From Parasegetibacter sp. NRK P23 (GTDB taxonomy: Bacteria > Bacteroidota > Bacteroidia > Chitinophagales > Chitinophagaceae), in the NCBI RefSeq assembly GCF_023721715.1, contig NZ_JAMDLG010000001.1, forward strand, positions 2,457,784 through 2,521,783: a stretch of 64,000 bases of DNA. Direction: 5' to 3'. Below the pieces are notes generated by a model. The model was not told the origin of the DNA and searched no databases. It saw only the letters and a list, made by a program, of their open reading frames with translations. The position numbers were made by a program, and so were the translations under genes. Shown piece after piece: positions 15,049 to 24,257 of the stretch; position 1 is the stretch's first letter; every line of letters starts with the position of its first letter.

Positions 15049-16377
15049 CTAAATATACCTGTTCACAATATTCTCCAGCAACTCCTGCTTACCACTCTTC
15101 ACCGCAGGCTCTCCATTCGCCACAGCGAACGCACGCAGATCAGCCAGGGAAAGTTCTCCGTTCTCGAAACGCTTTCCTTCTCCTGCATCGAAAGAAGCAT
15201 ATCTTTCTTCACGGATCTTCTTATAATCAGATTTCTGAAGAATATTATCCGCGATCACCAATGCACGGGCGAACGCGTCCATACCGCCGATGTGGGCATA
15301 GAAAAGGTCTTGCGGATCAGTAGAGTTCCTTCTGATCTTCGCGTCGAAATTGATGCCGCCTCCTTTAAAGCCACCGCCTTCGAGGATGATCAACATACTT
15401 TCCGCGAGTTCGTTGAGGTTATTGGGGAACTGGTCGGTATCCCATCCGTTCTGGTAATCCCCGCGGTTGGCGTCGATGGAACCGAGCAACCCTGCGTCTA
15501 CGGCTACTTGCAGCTCGTGCTGGAAAGTATGGCCGGCGAGTGTGGCGTGGTTTACTTCCAGGTTCAGTTTAAAGTCGTCCATCAGGTTGTACTGACGGAG
15601 GAAACTGATTACAGTAGCGGAATCGTAATCGTATTGGTGCTTGGTAGGCTCACATGGCTTTGGCTCGATGAAGAAAGCACCTTTAAAGCCCTGGCTGCGT
15701 GCATAATCGCGGGCTTTGGTGAGGAACATGGCCAGGTGCTCTTGTTCGCGCTTCATATCGGTATTCAGCAGCGACATATACCCTTCTCTTCCACCCCAGA
15801 AAACGTAGTTCTGTCCGCCCAGTGCGATCGTGGCATCCATGGCGGCTTTCACCTGTGCGCCGGCGTGCGCCAGCACATGGAAATCAGGATTGGTGGAAGC
15901 GCCGTTCATATAACGTTTGTGGCTGAACAGGTTAGCGGTTCCCCAAAGCAGTTGGATACCGCTGGCAGCCTGCTTCTGCTTCGCGTATTCCGTTAACGTG
16001 GCGAGGCGTTTGTCGTTCTCGTTCACATCATTGGTATAGTCCACCACATCCACATCATGGAAGCAATAGAAGGGCAATCCCATTTTGGTCATGAATTCGA
16101 AAGCCGCGTCCATCTTCATTTTGGCACGGGTCACTGCATCGCTGTGCTGGTCCCAGGCAAAAATATGCGTGGGTTCACCAAAGGGATCGGCGCCATTGCC
16201 GCAGAAAGAATGCCAGTAGGCGCAGGCGAAGCGCAGGTGTTCTTCCATTGTTTTCCCCGCCACTACGCGTTTTGCGTCGTACCAGCGGAAGGCCATTGGA
16301 TTGTCTGATTCAGGTCCTTCATAACCTACGGCTCCGATACCGGAGAAATACTCTTTGTCGCCAAGAACTATATTCAT
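15049..16377 (-). CDS. xylA: Xylose isomerase
   Basis: A 442-residue class II xylose isomerase that converts D-xylose to D-xylulose in the cytosol using two divalent metal ions. Characteristic stretches are [17 protein letters not shown] in the middle, [18 protein letters not shown], and the catalytic region [11 protein letters not shown]-like (here [14 protein letters not shown]). Length is normal. It starts 33 bases after the xylB stop and is its operon partner. Confidence 0.97.
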   Translation of the reverse strand: MNIVLGDKEYFSGIGAVGYEGPESDNPMAFRWYDAKRVVAGKTMEEHLRFACAYWHSFCGNGADPFGEPTHIFAWDQHSDAVTRAKMKMDAAFEFMTKMGLPFYCFHDVDVVDYTNDVNENDKRLATLTEYAKQKQAASGIQLLWGTANLFSHKRYMNGASTNPDFHVLAHAGAQVKAAMDATIALGGQNYVFWGGREGYMSLLNTDMKREQEHLAMFLTKARDYARSQGFKGAFFIEPKPCEPTKHQYDYDSATVISFLRQYNLMDDFKLNLEVNHATLAGHTFQHELQVAVDAGLLGSIDANRGDYQNGWDTDQFPNNLNELAESMLIILEGGGFKGGGINFDAKIRRNSTDPQDLFYAHIGGMDAFARALVIADNILQKSDYKKIREERYASFDAGEGKRFENGELSLADLRAFAVANGEPAVKSGKQELLENIVNRYI

Positions 16378-16410
16378 TTGAGTTGATTTTTTATGATTTG
16401 TGATGAAAGA

Positions 16411-17886
16411 TTATGCTTGCAGCGATTGATTCAATTCATTTTTCCACCTTACATAAGTAGTTTCCAGGAGGGAGTCCCGTTTGTGCGTAATCAGCTTCAG
16501 CGCTTTTTTATTGCCAAATGCTTCTCCTGCCGATTTATAGTAGCCCACGCCCAATCCTGCACCGATAGCGGCCCCTACACTTCCGTCTGAAGAATGGAGT
16601 TCTACCGCCACACCGGTGATGTTTACGAAAGTCTGGGCGAACAAAGGACTCAGGAACATATTCGCGTACCCGGCACGGATCACCGAAGGAGCGAACCCAT
16701 TCTCCCTTAAAATATCCAGTCCGTAACGGAAAGCGAAAGCGATCCCTTCCTGGGCGGCACGGAAGCAATGCGCCTGCGTATGCCTGTTCAGGTCGAGGTC
16801 CACGAAGCGCGCGCCGGTTACTTTATTTTCGAATATTCTTTCGGCGCCGTTGCCGAAAGGCAGTACCAGCAATCCGTCGGAGCCTTCAGGCGCCGTGGCG
16901 GCGAGTTCGTTGATATCAATATAAGAAAGGGAATTGCCCATGGAGCGTTTGAGCCAGCTGTTCATGCTGCCTGTGCCATTGATGCACAACAATACGCCGA
17001 TTCTCTTTTCGTGCTCACTGTAACTCACATGCGCGAAACTGTTGACGCGAGACCTTTTGTCAGCGAGGAGTTCATCGGTCACGGCATAGATGACGCCGGA
17101 GGTTCCTGCCGTGGCGGCCACTTCTCCGGGTTCCATTACATTCAACGAGAGTGCGTTGTTGGGCTGATCTCCAGCTTTGTAAGTAACGGGAATGCCTGAC
17201 CGTAAACCAAGTTCAGCGGCGGCGGCTGCGCTCACCTGACCGTGTTCACTCATTACCGGACGAATTTCGGGGATGATCTTTTTATCGAAACCGAATACTT
17301 CCAGTACTTCCGTAGAAACATCGTTCTTTATAAAGTCCCAGAATATTCCTTCGGATAAGGCAGACGCGCTCGTGGTAACGTTTCCGGTTAAACGTAATCC
17401 GAAATAATCGCCGGGCAGCATCATTTTATGTATACGTTTGTACAAATCCGACTCATGTTCCTTTACCCAGGCGAGCTTGGCCGCCGTGAAGTTACCAGGA
17501 TCGTTCAGCAAATGCTTTCTGCAATAGGTTTCACCAAGTTTGGCCGCGGCCGCGTCGCCATAAGGCACCGCGCGGCTGTCGCACCAGATGATGGAATCGC
17601 GCAACACGTTTCCATTCACATCCGTTAACACGAGACCGTGCATCTGGTAGGCGATGCCCACCGCTCCTATTTCTTCCAGGTGAACAATAGCGGAGATTTT
17701 TTCGAGCGCTTTTTTAAAGTGATCCCACCAGTCGTTGGGGGATTGCTCGGCCCAACCGGGTTTCAACGCTTTTACAGGGGCTTCGGTTTCGGGCCAGGTA
17801 GCGGCGGCCTTTACTTTCCCGGTTTCCCCATCCAGCACGGAAACCTTTACCGAGGAGGTACCAATATCTATTCCTAATAACAACAT
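16411..17886 (-). CDS. xylB: Xylulokinase
   Basis: A 491-residue FGGY-family kinase that phosphorylates D-xylulose to xylulose 5-phosphate, feeding the pentose phosphate pathway. The ATPase fold shows in GIDIGTSSVKVSVLD at the N-terminus, YQMHGLVLTD near 75 and AGTSGVIYAV near 257. The start is set at ATG 17886; a TTG two codons earlier is less likely. First gene of xylBA, divergent from an AraC regulator. Confidence 0.95.
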   Translation of the reverse strand: MLLLGIDIGTSSVKVSVLDGETGKVKAAATWPETEAPVKALKPGWAEQSPNDWWDHFKKALEKISAIVHLEEIGAVGIAYQMHGLVLTDVNGNVLRDSIIWCDSRAVPYGDAAAAKLGETYCRKHLLNDPGNFTAAKLAWVKEHESDLYKRIHKMMLPGDYFGLRLTGNVTTSASALSEGIFWDFIKNDVSTEVLEVFGFDKKIIPEIRPVMSEHGQVSAAAAAELGLRSGIPVTYKAGDQPNNALSLNVMEPGEVAATAGTSGVIYAVTDELLADKRSRVNSFAHVSYSEHEKRIGVLLCINGTGSMNSWLKRSMGNSLSYIDINELAATAPEGSDGLLVLPFGNGAERIFENKVTGARFVDLDLNRHTQAHCFRAAQEGIAFAFRYGLDILRENGFAPSVIRAGYANMFLSPLFAQTFVNITGVAVELHSSDGSVGAAIGAGLGVGYYKSAGEAFGNKKALKLITHKRDSLLETTYVRWKNELNQSLQA

Positions 17887-17911
17887 GGGCAAACAATGCT
17901 TATTTGAAAAG

Positions 17912-17943
17912 CAAACTTACAGGTATCAGCAACAATCTTCAAC
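17912..17943 (-). promoter_or_regulatory. Probable xylBA promoter
   Basis: On the minus strand GTTG (17943-17940), 20 bases, then a perfect -7 element TAAGTTTG (17919-17912), 25 bases before the xylB ATG. Confidence 0.5.
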
Positions 17944-18032
17944 GCCTGTATTAATAAATAGCAATACTATTTTAATATTTCACTTTGCTTTAAGCCGAAT
18001 TTCACTTAATATCGTATTAATATTTTGCGATC

Positions 18033-18935
18033 ATGAAGCCATTTATCGAACGATTGCCGTTAAAGGAAGGCGAATCCTTTGCCGCCCGTGTGCATACCAC
18101 GCCCAGCTTTGAGGTACCCTGGCACCAGCATGAGGAAACCGAACTTATCTACTTTATAGAAGGAGAAGGTATTTGCAGGGCTGGGAATTATATCGGTCCA
18201 TTTAAGAAAGGGGATCTATTTTATATAGGCGGAAAGCTGCCGCATCAGTTTGATAAATCCGACCCCTCCGCCATCATCAGCGCGGCCGTGATCCATTTCA
18301 GAGAAGAGGTTTGGGGAGAAGCCTTTGTTCAACTCCCGGAGAACCGGATGTTGCGCGACCTGTTCACGATGGGCAAAAGCGGACTGAAAGTAGATGGAGA
18401 CATCACCCAACGCATCGTTAAACTCATTCTTTCCCTGAGTGCCGGTACCGGAAACAGGCTACTTTCGCTGCTGGAATGCCTGCATGCCATAGGGAGCACC
18501 CACCAGCATACGCATCTTTCAGCCGGCGTGCAACCAGAATATTACAACTGGCGCGACCAGGAACGCATCGATAAAGTGTACCGGTTCACCATGGCCTCGT
18601 TCCGCGAAAAAGTGCAACTTTCGGATGTTGCCGCCATTTCCGGCATGACCGTTCCCGCCTTCTGCAACTACTTCAAAAAAAGAACCCGGAAAACATATAT
18701 CGACTTTCTGAACGAAGTGCGCATCGGCTATGCCGGGCAACTTTTACTGGAAACCGAATGCGCGGTAACCGACGCCTGCCATGCTTCAGGCTTCAACAAC
18801 CTGGCGCATTTTAACCGGCAATTCCGTAAACTGAAGGGTGTAACGCCTTCGGAGTACAGGCATTTGTATGAAGAAAAAGACAATTTCAGCAGCCTGGAAA
18901 CGGACCTGGGCGTGAGGATACTGGAAGGAGAATAA
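18033..18935 (+). CDS. AraC-family regulator, probable xylose-operon regulator
   Basis: A 300-residue regulator with an N-terminal cupin sensor (residues about 15-100, PWHQHEETELIYFIEGEG, then GDLFYIGGKLPHQF) and a C-terminal AraC helix-turn-helix pair (about 185-285, VQLSDVAAISGMTVPAFCNYFKK and ACHASGFNNLAHFNRQFRKLKGVTPSEYR). It is transcribed away from xylBA across about 146 bases, the usual layout for a pathway-specific activator. Xylose as effector is inferred from the context. It ends 2 bases before the stop of the convergent gene. Confidence 0.9.
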   Translation: MKPFIERLPLKEGESFAARVHTTPSFEVPWHQHEETELIYFIEGEGICRAGNYIGPFKKGDLFYIGGKLPHQFDKSDPSAIISAAVIHFREEVWGEAFVQLPENRMLRDLFTMGKSGLKVDGDITQRIVKLILSLSAGTGNRLLSLLECLHAIGSTHQHTHLSAGVQPEYYNWRDQERIDKVYRFTMASFREKVQLSDVAAISGMTVPAFCNYFKKRTRKTYIDFLNEVRIGYAGQLLLETECAVTDACHASGFNNLAHFNRQFRKLKGVTPSEYRHLYEEKDNFSSLETDLGVRILEGE

Positions 18936-18937
18936 AC

Positions 18938-19960
18938 TTACACCACCAGCAAGCTACAGCCCCTTATATCGGTATTGTCCATCCGCCCCAGCACTTCAAA
19001 ACGACCGTCGGGATGAAGACGTCCCACATCTTCCGTAGCGATGAACGCGCAGGAATCCACATTGGCAAGGTCAATAATATTTATAGCACCGGAAACAGGT
19101 TTGGCGGAATGCGGCCGTACCAGTGCCAGTGGATCATCCTCTTCCCGCAATACTATTTTCATCCATGGCGGACAGTTGAACAGTCCGTCACCGAAAGAAT
19201 ACGCCTGGGAGAAAAGTTCTGTCATCCCATATTCCGCATGTATTTTTTTCAGTTTCCACTGCGCACGAAGCACTTCATGTATTTCAGACCGGGTCAGTTC
19301 ACGCCTTCTTCCTTTCATGCCCCCGGTTTCCAAAACCACTGTGTGCCTGAGTTCCATGGGATATTGCTCCGCGAAGTCCAGCAAAGCGAAGGTCACCCCA
19401 ATGAGCCAGGTTTTCTGCCCTTTCCGTTCATTCTGCCGTAACACTTCTGCCAGTTCATCGTGGTTATACAGGTAAAAACCGCTTTTTGGATGTCTGCTGG
19501 CTTTGATGAGCGCGTCCGTCATTACCACCAGGGAAGAATGCTGCCGCTCAAGATAAGCGGGCAACAAGCCGATGATGCACCAATCTGATGGCGCTCCGTA
19601 AAAAAGCCTGAACCCCTCCATAAAGCTATTCTGGTAAGTTTCCATCTGCTTTACAAAATGTCTGCTGGTTTGTGCGCCTGTTGTACCGCTGCTTTCGAAC
19701 CAGGTCTCCGGCACCCAGCTTCCGGTTTGAAGTTGATGGGACTTAAAAAAAGAAATGGGAAGAAAAGGAATATCCTGCCATTGCCGCAGTTTTCCGGCCG
19801 GAACGTTCAACAGGTCAACATATTCCCTGTAGATTTTGTTATGCCTGTATTGATACTGAAACAGCCGGATGGCACGTTCATTAAACTGCGATGCATCGTT
19901 CTTCCAAGTTTTGGCATCAAATTCACAATCCATTTGTAGGTTCTTTTGTACCGAAAACAT
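18938..19960 (-). CDS. LuxE/PaaK-like acyl-protein synthetase family protein
   Basis: A 340-residue protein of the adenylate-forming superfamily. The phosphate-binding loop is in WFESSGTTGAQTSRH, and two further core motifs are ETGGMKGRRRE and HAEYGMTELFSQAYS. It resembles the LuxE acyl-protein synthetase branch, which activates fatty acids, but no luxC/luxD or acyl-carrier partner is nearby, so the substrate is unknown. ATG at 19933 is an alternative start. It is convergent with the AraC gene and divergent, 26 bases away, from a lipoprotein gene. Confidence 0.78.
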   Translation of the reverse strand: MFSVQKNLQMDCEFDAKTWKNDASQFNERAIRLFQYQYRHNKIYREYVDLLNVPAGKLRQWQDIPFLPISFFKSHQLQTGSWVPETWFESSGTTGAQTSRHFVKQMETYQNSFMEGFRLFYGAPSDWCIIGLLPAYLERQHSSLVVMTDALIKASRHPKSGFYLYNHDELAEVLRQNERKGQKTWLIGVTFALLDFAEQYPMELRHTVVLETGGMKGRRRELTRSEIHEVLRAQWKLKKIHAEYGMTELFSQAYSFGDGLFNCPPWMKIVLREEDDPLALVRPHSAKPVSGAINIIDLANVDSCAFIATEDVGRLHPDGRFEVLGRMDNTDIRGCSLLVV

Positions 19961-19986
19961 AAATTTGTTACAACCAATTCAATTTC

Positions 19987-20457
19987 ATGAAATTCAGACT
20001 CCCTATATTACTGGTTTCCGCGGTTCTTTTGCTGCTTTCGTGCGATAAAGATACGTTTGAAACAAAACCCGCCATCAGCCTTAAATCGCTTTCTGCCACC
20101 ACCGTTCGCAGTGGAGGACTTTTTAGCATAACAATGGAATACACAGACAAAGAGGGAGACTTGACGGATTCTATTTACATGATGATGGAAGTTTTAAACC
20201 AGTCGGCTGTAGGTGAAGCCTGGCAATTCAACCCGCTCAGGTACAAAGTTCCTACCTTTCCCCCATCACCCAAGGGTGAAATAACAGCGAACTTCAGAAT
20301 CAATTCATCTCCTGATGTTTACGAGACTAACCTACCTTTGTTCGCAAATCCGAATTCATCCGAGAACGACACGGTCAATTTTAAAATATGGGTAAGAGAT
20401 GCCGCTCAGAATTACAGTGACACCATCACCATTGAGCAAGTTGTATTTGTACGATAA
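19987..20457 (+). CDS. Small lipoprotein of unknown function
   Basis: A 156-residue protein with a clear lipoprotein signal (MKFRLPILL to LLLLSC, then CDKDTFE, an acidic surface-export type tail). The rest looks like one beta-sandwich (SLKSLSATTVRSGGLFSITMEYTDKEGDLTDS, then IWVRDAAQNYSDTITIEQVVF), similar to Ig-like lipoproteins. I do not recognise a family. A perfect -7 element TAAATTTG lies at 19960-19967. The next gene starts 11 bases after its stop. Confidence 0.75.
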   Translation: MKFRLPILLVSAVLLLLSCDKDTFETKPAISLKSLSATTVRSGGLFSITMEYTDKEGDLTDSIYMMMEVLNQSAVGEAWQFNPLRYKVPTFPPSPKGEITANFRINSSPDVYETNLPLFANPNSSENDTVNFKIWVRDAAQNYSDTITIEQVVFVR

Positions 20458-20468
20458 TTTCTCTGGCA

Positions 20469-21320
20469 TTGAATGCTTATAAAACTAAAGTAGCCGTTGT
20501 GGCAGATTTTCTGCTGTACAGTTCCCTTTTCATCTCTATCTGCGCGGTGGCGCTTTGTATTGAAACCAATCTGTTACTGGGCATACCTTTACAGGGCTCT
20601 GGCTTCTATGTTTTTGTTGCAGGCTCCACCCTATTGCAATACAACCTTCACTATTTCATAAAAACCAAGCACCCTCCCTCCGACCCGCGCACATCCTGGT
20701 CGTTTCAACACAAAAACACACATAAAACACTAATAGTGCTGGGCATTGCCGGGGTAATTGCGGGGATGCTGAGTTTTTCATTCAGCCACCTCATCGTTGT
20801 GGGCATACTCGGAGCACTTACTATTCTGTATACGTTTCCATTCCTGCCCTTCCCGACAAAAAAAAGGCTGAAGGATTTTGGACTGCTGAAGATTTTTGTA
20901 CTTACACTTACCTGGACCATTATAACCGTTTGGTTGCCCGTGGCGGAAAGCGGCTGGAACCTTGACATCTGGCTGATTTTCATCCGGCGGTTCCTCTTCA
21001 TGGGGGCGCTTTGCCTCGCCTTCGATATCCGCGACACATATTTCGATGGGAAAGCGGGCATCGGCACCGTTCCAGTAGCCATCGGCCTGCAAAACAGTTA
21101 CCGCATCATTTACCTGTTGCTCGTACTTTTCATGGGCATCAGTATATACCAACTTATGACGGACAGAAACATCTATATCTTCAACGCCATGATGCTTTCC
21201 GCCATCGCCACGTTCATACTCATTGAAAAAAGCAAGACTGACCGCAGCGACCTCCTTTACCTTGGCGGTATCGATGGCATGATGCTGCTCCAGGCCATAC
21301 TGGTGGCCGCCGGAACCTGA
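20469..21320 (+). CDS. UbiA-like integral membrane protein
   Basis: A 283-residue protein with about eight or nine hydrophobic segments. One cytoplasmic loop carries the second aspartate motif of UbiA prenyltransferases (FDIRDTYFDGKAGIGTVP, residues about 186-203). The first motif is not a normal NDxxD: the equivalent loop is QYNLHYFIKTKHP, with no Asp. It is therefore a divergent relative whose activity is doubtful. No ATG lies near the expected start; TTG at 20469, 11 bases after the lipoprotein stop, is the best choice. Confidence 0.7.
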   Translation: MNAYKTKVAVVADFLLYSSLFISICAVALCIETNLLLGIPLQGSGFYVFVAGSTLLQYNLHYFIKTKHPPSDPRTSWSFQHKNTHKTLIVLGIAGVIAGMLSFSFSHLIVVGILGALTILYTFPFLPFPTKKRLKDFGLLKIFVLTLTWTIITVWLPVAESGWNLDIWLIFIRRFLFMGALCLAFDIRDTYFDGKAGIGTVPVAIGLQNSYRIIYLLLVLFMGISIYQLMTDRNIYIFNAMMLSAIATFILIEKSKTDRSDLLYLGGIDGMMLLQAILVAAGT

Positions 21321-21365
21321 TATTCCTTACTTTTGACCATTCAACAGCAAAATTACAGATGCACC

Positions 21366-22478
21366 ATGGCTAAAAACAAACAGAAAAAACAGGAAGAGTT
21401 GCTCACGAAAAAATCAATGGAGTTCCTGAAAGCCTATATCAATAATCCCTCCCCTGTGGGTTTTGAAAGCAGCGGGCAGAAAATGTGGCTGGAATACATC
21501 AAACCTTTTACCGATACGCAATTTACCGACCCATACGGAACAGCCGTGGGCGTTATTAACCCCGAAGCGCCTTTTAAAGTGGTGATTGAGGCCCATGCCG
21601 ATGAAATCAGCTGGTTCGTAAATTACGTTTCGCCCGAAGGATTACTGTACCTGAAAAGAAATGGCGGCGTTGACCACCAGATCGCACCCGGACAACGGGT
21701 ATTCGTCCACGGAAAAAAAGGCCCGGTTAAAGCCGTGTTCGGCTGGCCCGCCATCCACACCCGCATTGGAAACCCGGATACGAAAGAACCGCAACCGCGC
21801 GTAGACAATCTGTTCCTGGATTGCGGCGCCCGTACCAAAAAAGAAGTGGAAGACCTCGGTATCCATATTGGCGCAGTGGCCACTTACCAGGATGGATTTG
21901 ATGAACTGGCCAATAATTACTTTATAGGTCGCGCCATGGACAACCGTATTGGTGGCTTTATGATCGCCGAAGTAGCCCGGATGCTGAAAGAAAACAAAGA
22001 CAAACTGCCCTACGGGTTATACGTGGTGAACGCCGTGCAGGAAGAAATCGGCCTCCGTGGCGCTGAAATGATCGCCCGCCGCATCAAACCAAACATAGCC
22101 ATCATCACCGACGTAACGCACGATACTTCCACCCCCATGGTCAACAAGATCATTGAAGGCGATGTGGCCTGCGGAAAAGGCCCCTCCCTCGCCTATGGCC
22201 CGGCGGTACACAACAAATTACTCGACCTGGTACAGGATGTAGCCGGGAAAAAAGATATCCCCGTTCAGCTCCGCACCGTCTCCCGCAGCACCGGCACCGA
22301 TACCGATTCTTTCGCTTATGCGAACGATGGCTGCCCTTCCGTACTCATTTCCATCCCCCTTCGCTACATGCACACCACCGTGGAAATGCTGCACAAATCG
22401 GATATCGAACAAACCATCCGGCTCATGTATGAGACCTTGCTCACACTTACACCGAAAACCAACCTCAGCTACCTGTAG
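21366..22478 (+). CDS. M42-family metallo-aminopeptidase (glutamyl aminopeptidase type)
   Basis: A 370-residue cytosolic peptidase of the tetrahedral (TET) aminopeptidase family, which needs two metal ions. Visible ligands and catalytic residues include VVIEAHADEISW (His/Asp), RAMDNRIGG, the catalytic EE in NAVQEEIGLRGA, DVTHDTSTP and the C-terminal RYMHTTVEM. The start is ATG 21366 rather than the TTG 11 codons upstream, which overlaps a perfect -7 promoter element TACTTTTG (21328-21335). Confidence 0.92.
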   Translation: MAKNKQKKQEELLTKKSMEFLKAYINNPSPVGFESSGQKMWLEYIKPFTDTQFTDPYGTAVGVINPEAPFKVVIEAHADEISWFVNYVSPEGLLYLKRNGGVDHQIAPGQRVFVHGKKGPVKAVFGWPAIHTRIGNPDTKEPQPRVDNLFLDCGARTKKEVEDLGIHIGAVATYQDGFDELANNYFIGRAMDNRIGGFMIAEVARMLKENKDKLPYGLYVVNAVQEEIGLRGAEMIARRIKPNIAIITDVTHDTSTPMVNKIIEGDVACGKGPSLAYGPAVHNKLLDLVQDVAGKKDIPVQLRTVSRSTGTDTDSFAYANDGCPSVLISIPLRYMHTTVEMLHKSDIEQTIRLMYETLLTLTPKTNLSYL

Positions 22479-22532
22479 AAGGGGAAACGTATTTTGACTT
22501 ATTTTTGCCCCCAGGTTGAAAAAACAACATTT

Positions 22533-23510
22533 ATGATCAGAAACGACTGGACCGCTGAAGAGATAAAGGAAATTTACGACACGCCGCTGCTGGAGCTTGT
22601 TTTCAGGGCCGCGGCCATTCACCGTGAATACAACGATACCGGAGAAGTACAGGTTTGTACCCTCCTGAGTATAAAAACAGGCGGCTGCACTGAAGACTGC
22701 GCCTATTGTCCACAGGCTGCCCGCTACAATACCGGCGTGAACGTTCAGGCACTGATGCAGAAAGATGAAGTCCTGAAATACGCGCAGAAAGCCAAAGAAG
22801 CAGGCTCAACCCGCTTCTGCATGGGCGCCGCCTGGCGCGAAGTACGCAACAACCGCGATTTCGACCGCGTACTGGATATGGTAAAAGGCGTCAACGCCAT
22901 GGGCATGGAAGTTTGCTGCACGCTGGGCATGCTAACGGAAGAGCAGGCGCAGAAACTGGCCGAAGCAGGCTTACACGCTTACAACCACAACCTCGACACC
23001 TCCCGCGAACACTACGACGACATCATCACCACCCGTACTTATGATGACCGTCTCCAAACCCTGGATAACGTTCGCAAAGCAGGTGTTACCGTTTGTTGCG
23101 GCGGCATCATCGGTCTCGGAGAAACCCACGACGACCGCATCGGTATGCTGCAAACCCTGAGCAATATGCCCGAACACCCGGAAAGCGTGCCCATCAACGC
23201 ACTCGTGCGTGTGGCCGGAACACCTTTAATGAATAATCCAAAAGTAGACATCTGGGATATGGTGCGCATGATCGCCACCGCAAGGATCATTATGCCGAAA
23301 GCGATGGTAAGGCTCAGCGCGGGACGCGCGGAGATGAGCATTGCCGAACAGGCGCTCTGTTTTATGGCCGGCGCCAATTCTATTTTTGCCGGAGACAAAT
23401 TGCTCACCACGCCCAACCCCGAGTTCGAGGAAGACAACGCCATGTTCGCGTTGCTGGGACTGAAGCCGCGTGTGGCGTTTAAGGAAGAGAAAGAGGTTTG
23501 CGCACATTAA
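22533..23510 (+). CDS. bioB: Biotin synthase
   Basis: A 325-residue radical SAM enzyme that inserts sulfur into dethiobiotin. The radical SAM cysteines are in [13 protein letters not shown] near residues 51-60, and the rest is typical ([11 protein letters not shown]-like [44 protein letters not shown]). The start at ATG 22533 gives the standard length; a frame-extending TTG at 22494 overlaps a perfect -7 element TATTTTTG (22500-22507). No other bio genes are adjacent. Confidence 0.97.
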   Translation: MIRNDWTAEEIKEIYDTPLLELVFRAAAIHREYNDTGEVQVCTLLSIKTGGCTEDCAYCPQAARYNTGVNVQALMQKDEVLKYAQKAKEAGSTRFCMGAAWREVRNNRDFDRVLDMVKGVNAMGMEVCCTLGMLTEEQAQKLAEAGLHAYNHNLDTSREHYDDIITTRTYDDRLQTLDNVRKAGVTVCCGGIIGLGETHDDRIGMLQTLSNMPEHPESVPINALVRVAGTPLMNNPKVDIWDMVRMIATARIIMPKAMVRLSAGRAEMSIAEQALCFMAGANSIFAGDKLLTTPNPEFEEDNAMFALLGLKPRVAFKEEKEVCAH

Positions 23511-23544
23511 TCGCGAAGAACGAAGCAATCAAGGAATGGAATAG

Positions 23545-23601
23545 TTTCACGCCAAGACGCAAAGGAGCAAGGACGCAAAGCCTTGCTCCTTTGCATTACA
23601 G
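23545..23601. repeat. GACGCAAAG interspersed repeat with internal hairpin
   Basis: A forward copy (TTTCACGCCAAGACGCAAAG, then GAGCAAGGACGCAAAG). GCAAAGGAGCAAGG (23559-23572) and CCTTGCTCCTTTGC (23581-23594) form a perfect 14-bp stem over 8 bases, so this copy can fold. It lies just after bioB and may also end or stabilise that transcript. Confidence 0.6.
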
Positions 23602-23635
23602 CATTATTTTTTAGCATCTTGCCCTACCACAGTTC

Positions 23636-23699
23636 CGTTGCGCCGTGGCGTCGTTGCGAGAAAAAAAATAATCTCTCGCAACGACGCCACGGCGCAACG
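23636..23699. repeat. Large perfect inverted repeat (26-bp arms)
   Basis: The arm 23636-23661 (starts CGTTGCGCCGTGG, ends TTGCGAGA) is the exact reverse complement of 23674-23699 across a 12-base A-rich loop. Each arm is a copy of the CTCGCAACGACG repeat type. It ends 15 bases from the stop codon of the receiver-only response regulator. Confidence 0.75.
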
Positions 23700-23714
23700 T
23701 TTTGCGCGATCAGA

Positions 23715-24122
23715 TCAGTTCCAGCGGATATCTTTCAGTTCCTCGCAAACATAGTTTCCGCCTTCCATCACCTGTTGAATGGCGTGGATCATTTCGCTTA
23801 CCGGGCTTGTTTTGGTAACGTATCCGGCCGCGCCGGCGGCGATCATTCTTTTGATGGTAGCGGCATCCGTGTGGGTGGAAAGGCCTATTATCCTGATACC
23901 GGGATGTTGCTCCAGGATACGTTTGGAAGCTTCAATGCCGGAGATCGGCTCCATGTTGATGTCCATCAGAATGACATCGGGTTTGTATTCCGATGCTTTT
24001 ACAATGGCGGAAATGCCATCCGCGCATTCTTCTACATGACTAATGTAGGGGCTGGTTTTTAGGATAAAGCTCCAGGTTTCGCGAACCAGGGTGTGGTCGT
24101 CCACGATTAAAACTGAAATCAT
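23715..24122 (-). CDS. Receiver-only response regulator (NarL-type, lacking the DNA-binding domain)
   Basis: A 135-residue protein with a complete receiver domain: VLIVDDHTLVRE at the N-terminus, phospho-acceptor Asp in VILMDINM, and the conserved Lys in YVTKTSP. NarL/LuxR regulators of this kind normally continue with a helix-turn-helix of about 65 residues; this one stops at EELKDIRWN. The stop lies 15 bases from a 26-bp inverted repeat, so truncation by repeat insertion is possible. It may still act as a phosphate sink or a protein-binding switch. No kinase is adjacent. Confidence 0.85.
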   Translation of the reverse strand: MISVLIVDDHTLVRETWSFILKTSPYISHVEECADGISAIVKASEYKPDVILMDINMEPISGIEASKRILEQHPGIRIIGLSTHTDAATIKRMIAAGAAGYVTKTSPVSEMIHAIQQVMEGGNYVCEELKDIRWN

Positions 24123-24257
24123 AAGTATTGGCTCTGTTAAAAGTTAAAGAGCTTTCAAAGGGTTTTCTATTAACGCCACTAAGTGTAAATTATTATCCGG
24201 CGTCATGCATAAGATCACATTTAATAATTTTACTATCTTTTTTATCTTCCACGCATT

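Noticed and set aside
15004-15996. Long plus-strand open frame (330 codons) opposite xylA
   Set aside because: It lies fully antisense to a clear xylose isomerase and shows no recognisable domain; it is a codon-usage shadow.
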